DNA from: Bacillota bacterium
Lineage (GTDB): Bacteria; Bacillota; Dehalobacteriia; UBA4068
Direction: 5' to 3'
DNA length: 17,793 nt
NCBI GenBank assembly: GCA_009778255.1
Contig: WRKD01000201.1
Span: 1 to 17,793, forward strand
Shown here in pieces: positions 14,425 through 17,793 of this stretch. The notes below the pieces were generated by a model. It made no database searches and was not told where the DNA came from. It saw only the letters and a program-made list of their open reading frames with translations. The translations under genes were made by a program, and so were the position numbers. Numbering within the stretch: position 1 is the stretch's first letter; every line of letters begins with the position of its first letter.

Positions 14425-15777
14425 ATGCATACAGATATTTTAGAAATGCTCAAGGGAGGAACAGCAGGAATAGCGCGTTTACGTGAACTGCTGGCGCAAA
14501 TGAATACGGCGGATATTGCCGAAATATTTGATTATGCAAGCCAAGAAGAAGCTGTGCGATTATTCAGACTTTTGCCCAAAAATATTGCTGCCGAGACTTT
14601 TGCCGATATCTCTACCGAAAAACAACAGCTTATTATCGAATGGCTTACAGATAGCGAAGTTGGGCTTATAATGAACGACCTTTTTGTCGACGATTTAGCC
14701 GATTTTGTTGAGGAAGTACCTGCTTTAGTAGTTAACCGGGTTTTGAACAATGTTAGCAGTGAAAAAAGGCGCCTGGTTAATCAAATATTGAATTATCCTA
14801 AAGATTCCGCCGGAAGTGTAATGACCACGGAATATGTAGAATTAGCGGCAGATTGCACCGTTAGGCAAGCTTTAGATTTTATTCGGGAAACCGGGGTAGA
14901 TAAAGAAACCATTTACACCTGCTATATTACGGAAACTGATTATTCATATTATAAAAAACTCATTGGGGCAGTAAGTGTTGATGCGCTTTTGCATGCCGAG
15001 CCCCTGCAAATAATTGGCGAAATAATGGAAGAAAATGTTATTTTTGCCCATACCACTGAAGACAGGGAAACCGTAGCCGGTATATTTAGAAAATACGGTC
15101 TGCTAGCCTTACCTGTGGTAGATAATGAAGAGCAGCTTGTGGGTATTGTCACTGTGGACGATGTTTTAGAGATAATAGCTGAAGAAACCACGGAAGATTT
15201 TGCTAAAATGGCGGCAATGCACCCTACCGACGAACTATATTTAAAATCTAGCGCACTGCACCAGGCCAAAAACCGCTTTGGCTGGCTTTTATTATTAATG
15301 CTTTCGGCTACCATCAACGGTTCAATCATAGCTTCATTTGAGAGCGCGCTTATGATATTACCTGCTATGGTTGCTTTTATACCTATGCTTATGGGCGCCG
15401 GCGGTAATGCCAGCGTGCAATCTTCAACCGTGATCATACGCGGCATGGCTCTGGGAGAAATTAACTATAAAGATGTAGTAAAAGTTATGTGGATGGAAAT
15501 GCGTATAGGTTTAGTATGCGGATTGGGCTTAGGTTTTGCTAATTTCGCCCGCATTTTTTTAATGAATGGAAAAGATGCCCTCATGTCTTTAGTTGTTACC
15601 TGTAGCTTATGCGCAACTCTGATCATTTCTAAAATAATTGGTTGTACTTTGCCAATAGGGGCAAAAAAATTAAAACTCGATCCTGCTATTGCTGCCGCAC
15701 CAATTATTACCACGGTGGTCGATTGCACAACCTTGCTCGTGTTTTTTTCCATTGTTAGAGCAGTTTACCATATATGA
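14425..15777 (+). CDS. mgtE: MgtE-like magnesium/divalent cation channel (second copy)
   Basis: The 450-residue protein is co-linear with the preceding one and very similar throughout: N domain, CBS pair with VGIVTVDDVLEII, and five membrane helices ending DPAIAAAPIITTVVDC. The pore segment differs: FIPMLMGAGGNASVQSSTV has Ser-Val where the first copy has Gly-Cys in GGNAGCQ. A slightly longer loop (TETDYSYYKK, about 168-178) lies in the first CBS domain. AGGAGGG sits six bases before the ATG, and only 21 bp separate the two genes. The pair probably arose by tandem duplication and may form channels of different selectivity or a mixed dimer, since MgtE works as a homodimer. Confidence 0.95.
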   Translation: MHTDILEMLKGGTAGIARLRELLAQMNTADIAEIFDYASQEEAVRLFRLLPKNIAAETFADISTEKQQLIIEWLTDSEVGLIMNDLFVDDLADFVEEVPALVVNRVLNNVSSEKRRLVNQILNYPKDSAGSVMTTEYVELAADCTVRQALDFIRETGVDKETIYTCYITETDYSYYKKLIGAVSVDALLHAEPLQIIGEIMEENVIFAHTTEDRETVAGIFRKYGLLALPVVDNEEQLVGIVTVDDVLEIIAEETTEDFAKMAAMHPTDELYLKSSALHQAKNRFGWLLLLMLSATINGSIIASFESALMILPAMVAFIPMLMGAGGNASVQSSTVIIRGMALGEINYKDVVKVMWMEMRIGLVCGLGLGFANFARIFLMNGKDALMSLVVTCSLCATLIISKIIGCTLPIGAKKLKLDPAIAAAPIITTVVDCTTLLVFFSIVRAVYHI

Positions 15778-15798
15778 TGGCCATTAAGGGCATCTTTT
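15776..15798 (+). terminator. Possible weak terminator after the second mgtE
   Basis: GATGGCC (15776-15782) and GGGCATC (15788-15794) pair with one mismatch around ATTAA, followed by TTTT. The 5' arm overlaps the stop codon. The stem is short and imperfect, so the call is tentative. Confidence 0.35.
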
Positions 15799-16028
15799 AA
15801 TACTCGCTCATCACCAGATTCGGAGTAAAACGAGGCGCCCTCAAAAGCGAGGCGTGTATCTATACTGCAGCATACTTTACCTGATCACTTGATTAGCATG
15901 AAGAAATAGTTCGCAATAAATGCCTTTTCTGCTTGTTTTTTATGGCGATTTATGCCATACTTCTGGATAGTTGGAATATAATTGACCCGTTACCTTAGAA
16001 CAGAAGAAATTGTTAAGGAGGTATTTTT
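15799..16028 (+). other. Intergenic region before the HisC-family gene
   Basis: No gene is seen. TATAAT at 15977-15982 could be a -10 box, but no matching -35 box is present 16-18 bp upstream. A 6-bp hairpin (TATGGC 15942-15947 with GCCATA 15955-15960) has T bases before it rather than after it. No T-box signature or other riboswitch is recognised. The ribosome binding site AAGGAGGT (16015-16022) is strong. Confidence 0.5.
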
Positions 16029-17141
16029 ATGAAAGATGGAAGTGATTTGGCACGGGCGGGCATCATGAAATTATCACCCTATGTAGCCGGTAAGCCTGTA
16101 GAGGAAGTCGAAGCAGAATATGGCGTAAAAGTGAAAGCAAAATTAGCCTCTAACGAAAACCCTCTAGGCGTTTCACCTCTAGCCATGGCGGCTATAGAGA
16201 AAGAGATTGCCAACTGCTTTTTGTATCCTGAAGGTTCCAGTCCGCGTGTACGCCATAAGCTTGCTGCTCGTCTTGATTTGCCGCCGGAACAAATATTTTT
16301 AGCTACCGGTGGCGACCATATTCTAACACTTCTGGGCAATGCTTTTGTTAACCAAGGCGACGAAGTGATAGCAGGAGCACCTTCCTTTTACACCTACACC
16401 CTCTCTACCTTGATCATGGGCGGAATATTGGTAAAAGTACCTTTAACAAATCATGTTTACGACTTAGACGCTGTATTGAACGCCATTACGCCCCAAACTA
16501 AACTAATTTTCTTCTGTAACCCCAACAACCCTACAGGAACCATAGTGCATAAAGACAAGGTAGCCGATTTTATGAGCAAAATTCCAGATCATTGTGTGGT
16601 TGTATTCGATGAAGCCTATTTTGAATTCATCAGTGACCCTGATTATGGTGATGGAGTAGAAGATTATGTAAAAAAAGACGCAAATGTAGTTGTGCTGCGC
16701 ACTTTTTCTAAGCTTTATGGATTAGCCGGCTTAAGAATAGGCTATGCGGTGGCTGCCGCGCATCTGGCGCCTGTTCTGGGCCGTGTAATGCCGCCTTTCC
16801 CGGTAAACCGTCTGGCTCAGGTAGCGGCGGAAGCTGCAATGGATGACCAAGAATTTGTAGCCGCAGTTATAAAAAACAATAATGAAGGCCGGGCCTATTT
16901 GAACGCGGAATTCGATAAACTGGGCATGAAGTATGCGCCTTCCTATGGAAACTTTATTTTTGTAGATACCGGTATGCCGGCGCCACAAACCAATGAAGCT
17001 TTACTGAAACGGGGTTTAGTAATTAGACCGGGCCATCAATGGGGTTGCGAAACTTATTTACGCATTACCATAGGAACCCCGGCAGAAAACGAAGCTTTTA
17101 TTGAAGCCCTTAAAGCGGTAAAAGCGGAATTCAATAGCTGA
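16029..17141 (+). CDS. hisC: Histidinol-phosphate aminotransferase family protein
   Basis: This 370-residue fold-type I PLP aminotransferase would exchange an amino group between glutamate and imidazole-acetol phosphate in histidine synthesis; several HisC-family members also act on aromatic amino acids. Motifs: substrate-binding SNENPLG (41-47), CNPNNPTG (163-170), FDEAYFEF (Asp194, Tyr197), TFSKLYGLAGLRIGY with the PLP lysine Lys228 and Arg236, and LRITIGT near the C-terminus. The PLP-phosphate loop reads TGGDHIL (93-99), where HisC usually has NGSDE. ATG 16029 has AAGGAGGT at ideal spacing. No other his gene is nearby, so a dedicated histidine role is not proven and a broad or aromatic aminotransferase role is an alternative. 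A strong hairpin follows. Confidence 0.85.
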   Translation: MKDGSDLARAGIMKLSPYVAGKPVEEVEAEYGVKVKAKLASNENPLGVSPLAMAAIEKEIANCFLYPEGSSPRVRHKLAARLDLPPEQIFLATGGDHILTLLGNAFVNQGDEVIAGAPSFYTYTLSTLIMGGILVKVPLTNHVYDLDAVLNAITPQTKLIFFCNPNNPTGTIVHKDKVADFMSKIPDHCVVVFDEAYFEFISDPDYGDGVEDYVKKDANVVVLRTFSKLYGLAGLRIGYAVAAAHLAPVLGRVMPPFPVNRLAQVAAEAAMDDQEFVAAVIKNNNEGRAYLNAEFDKLGMKYAPSYGNFIFVDTGMPAPQTNEALLKRGLVIRPGHQWGCETYLRITIGTPAENEAFIEALKAVKAEFNS

Positions 17142-17220
17142 TGCAGATTACCAAAGCAAATATCAATTCCGGCTCTTAACATCCATTAATCTCGGTCAAT
17201 AATTTAAAAGGCACCCTTAA

Positions 17221-17254
17221 GGGGCTGTCGCATTAGTAAAAATGCGGCAGCCCC
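17221..17254. terminator. Strong hairpin between convergent genes, probable bidirectional terminator
   Basis: GGGGCTGTCGCATT (17221-17234) pairs with AATGCGGCAGCCCC (17241-17254) over 14 bp with one G-T pair and a 6-nt loop. It lies 79 bp after the HisC-family gene and 17 bp after the surface-protein gene on the other strand. The following T tracts are poor on both sides (TTGGTCATTT and TTAAGGG), so termination is likely but not certain. A 10-bp palindrome CCCTTAAGGG (17214-17223) overlaps its left arm. Confidence 0.6.
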
Positions 17255-17271
17255 TTGGTCATTTGTGGCAA

Positions 17272-17793
17272 TTATGCTTTTATTTGTTTACGTAGACCTG
17301 CATAAGATACTATGACTAGGAATAAAGCAGATAACATACTCACCATCCAGATAATTATCATATTGCTTTCGCCAGTCTGCGGCAACATTGCTAAAGGTGT
17401 TTCATCGTCGAGGATCATTTCGTCACTATCGCTATCATTATCTACAACCCCATCACTTAGCGGTACATTTTCCTCAATCAATTCAATAAATGGACCGGCT
17501 TCTTCAGTAGCTGTAATGCGTTCAGTTCTTTCACTGCGTTCGTTGCGATAATTTACTGTATTAGTGTCTGTGTCTGTGTCTGTGTCTGTGTCTGTGTCTG
17601 TATCGGTATCGGTGTCGGTATCATTGTCGGTGTCGGTATCATTATCGGTGTCGGTATCATTATCGGTGTCGGTATCATTGTCGGTGTCGGTATCATTGTC
17701 GGTGTCGGTATCATTGTCGGTGTCGGTATCATTGTCGGTATCGGTATCATTGTCGGTATCGGTATCATTGTCGGTGTCGGTGTCGGTATCATT
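17272..17793 (-). CDS. LPXTG-anchored surface protein with Asp/Thr repeat stalk (C-terminal part)
   Basis: The frame is open from the right edge (17793) to the TAA at 17272, giving the last 173 residues. It begins with about 75 residues of NDTDTD and TD repeats, then an acidic linker, then LPQTGE, a hydrophobic helix (MIIIWMVSMLSALFLVIVSYAG) and the basic tail LRKQIKA. This is a classical sortase cell-wall sorting signal: the Thr of LPQTG would be joined to peptidoglycan. The repeat stalk resembles the Ser-Asp stalks of staphylococcal Sdr/Clf proteins but uses Thr and Asn. The N-terminal functional domain and signal peptide lie beyond the window. A TTG inside the frame (17481) could be mistaken for a start, but the frame continues upstream. 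Adhesin is the likely role. Confidence 0.9.
   Translation of the reverse strand, partial: NDTDTDTDNDTDTDNDTDTDNDTDTDNDTDTDNDTDTDNDTDTDNDTDTDNDTDTDNDTDTDTDTDTDTDTDTDTDTNTVNYRNERSERTERITATEEAGPFIELIEENVPLSDGVVDNDSDSDEMILDDETPLAMLPQTGESNMIIIWMVSMLSALFLVIVSYAGLRKQIKA
17566..17793. repeat. Hexanucleotide/18-bp tandem repeat coding the Asp-rich stalk
   Basis: Two blocks are seen. At 17566-17601 the hexamer GTCTGT is repeated six times exactly (Thr codon ACA on the coding minus strand). From about 17602 to the window end the codons change to ACC for Thr, and an 18-bp unit encoding NDTDTD recurs, with ATT (Asn codon AAT on minus) at 18-bp steps from 17623 to 17767, then a 24-bp step to 17791. All units are multiples of 3, so gain or loss of copies keeps the frame. 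The array runs off the window. Confidence 0.93.

Noticed and set aside
14949..15446. Long minus-strand frame of 165 codons opposite the second mgtE
   Set aside because: Same explanation: a Ser- and Ile-rich translation of the antisense strand of a well-supported gene.
15942..15960. Hairpin TATGGC/GCCATA as a terminator
   Set aside because: The T run lies before the stem on the plus strand and gives an A run on the minus strand, so it lacks the terminator layout.
15778..16028. T-box or other riboswitch before the HisC-family gene
   Set aside because: No T-box core sequence, no terminator/antiterminator pair and no known aptamer pattern was recognised.
17553..17792. Minus-strand frame coding Ile-Pro-Thr repeats
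   Set aside because: A repeat array of 6-bp units is open in several frames. The Asp/Thr frame continues into LPQTGE, a membrane helix and a basic tail, so it is the real one.
17566..17793. CRISPR-like array
   Set aside because: The units are 6 or 18 bp, contiguous and coding, without unique spacers.

Overview
The window looks like part of the chromosome of a Gram-positive, spore-former-type Bacillota, most likely class Clostridia. The reasons are strong AGGAGG ribosome binding sites, frequent TTG and GTG starts, a Clostridia-style Tad pilus cluster (Flp1-like pilin, DUF5702 protein, DUF6382-FHA protein) and an LPXTG-type sortase substrate. I cannot name a genus from the sequence alone.

Region 1 (193-7583, + strand) is one tightly packed operon of seven genes. 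In order they are a small Flp1-like pilin, a TadE-like pseudopilin, a large TadG/DUF5702-like protein, a second TadE-like pseudopilin, a short TadV/CpaA-type prepilin peptidase, a membrane-anchored WG-repeat protein and a cytoplasmic DUF6382-FHA protein. Four junctions overlap and the other two gaps are 51 and 13 bp. This is the distal half of a tad (tight adherence) pilus locus. The ATPase TadA, the platform proteins TadB/TadC and TadZ are not in the window and would be expected upstream. The peptidase would mature the pilin and pseudopilins, and the FHA protein probably links the machine to a phosphothreonine signal.

Region 2 (7584-8703) holds two small stress-type genes transcribed divergently from separate near-consensus promoters: a double zinc-ribbon protein (- strand) and a cold-shock protein (+ strand). 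The zinc-ribbon gene has a roughly 95-nt leader that can fold so that its Shine-Dalgarno sequence is paired, a possible RNA switch and the best candidate here for something undescribed. A clear intrinsic terminator follows the cold-shock gene.

Region 3 (8704-11170) is a minus-strand pair, threonine/serine dehydratase then alanine racemase, with a promoter at about 10983-11011. Both are PLP enzymes of amino-acid metabolism, and the racemase supplies D-alanine for the cell wall.

Region 4 (11094-15777, + strand) runs from a consensus promoter through an EamA-family transporter, a short MetF-type methylenetetrahydrofolate reductase and two tandem paralogous MgtE magnesium channels. Region 5 has a lone HisC-family aminotransferase (16029-17141), then a strong hairpin. 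On the minus strand at the right edge is the C-terminus of an LPQTG-anchored surface protein with a long Asp/Thr/Asn repeat stalk, cut by the window end. No tRNA, rRNA, CRISPR array, insertion sequence or phage gene was seen.
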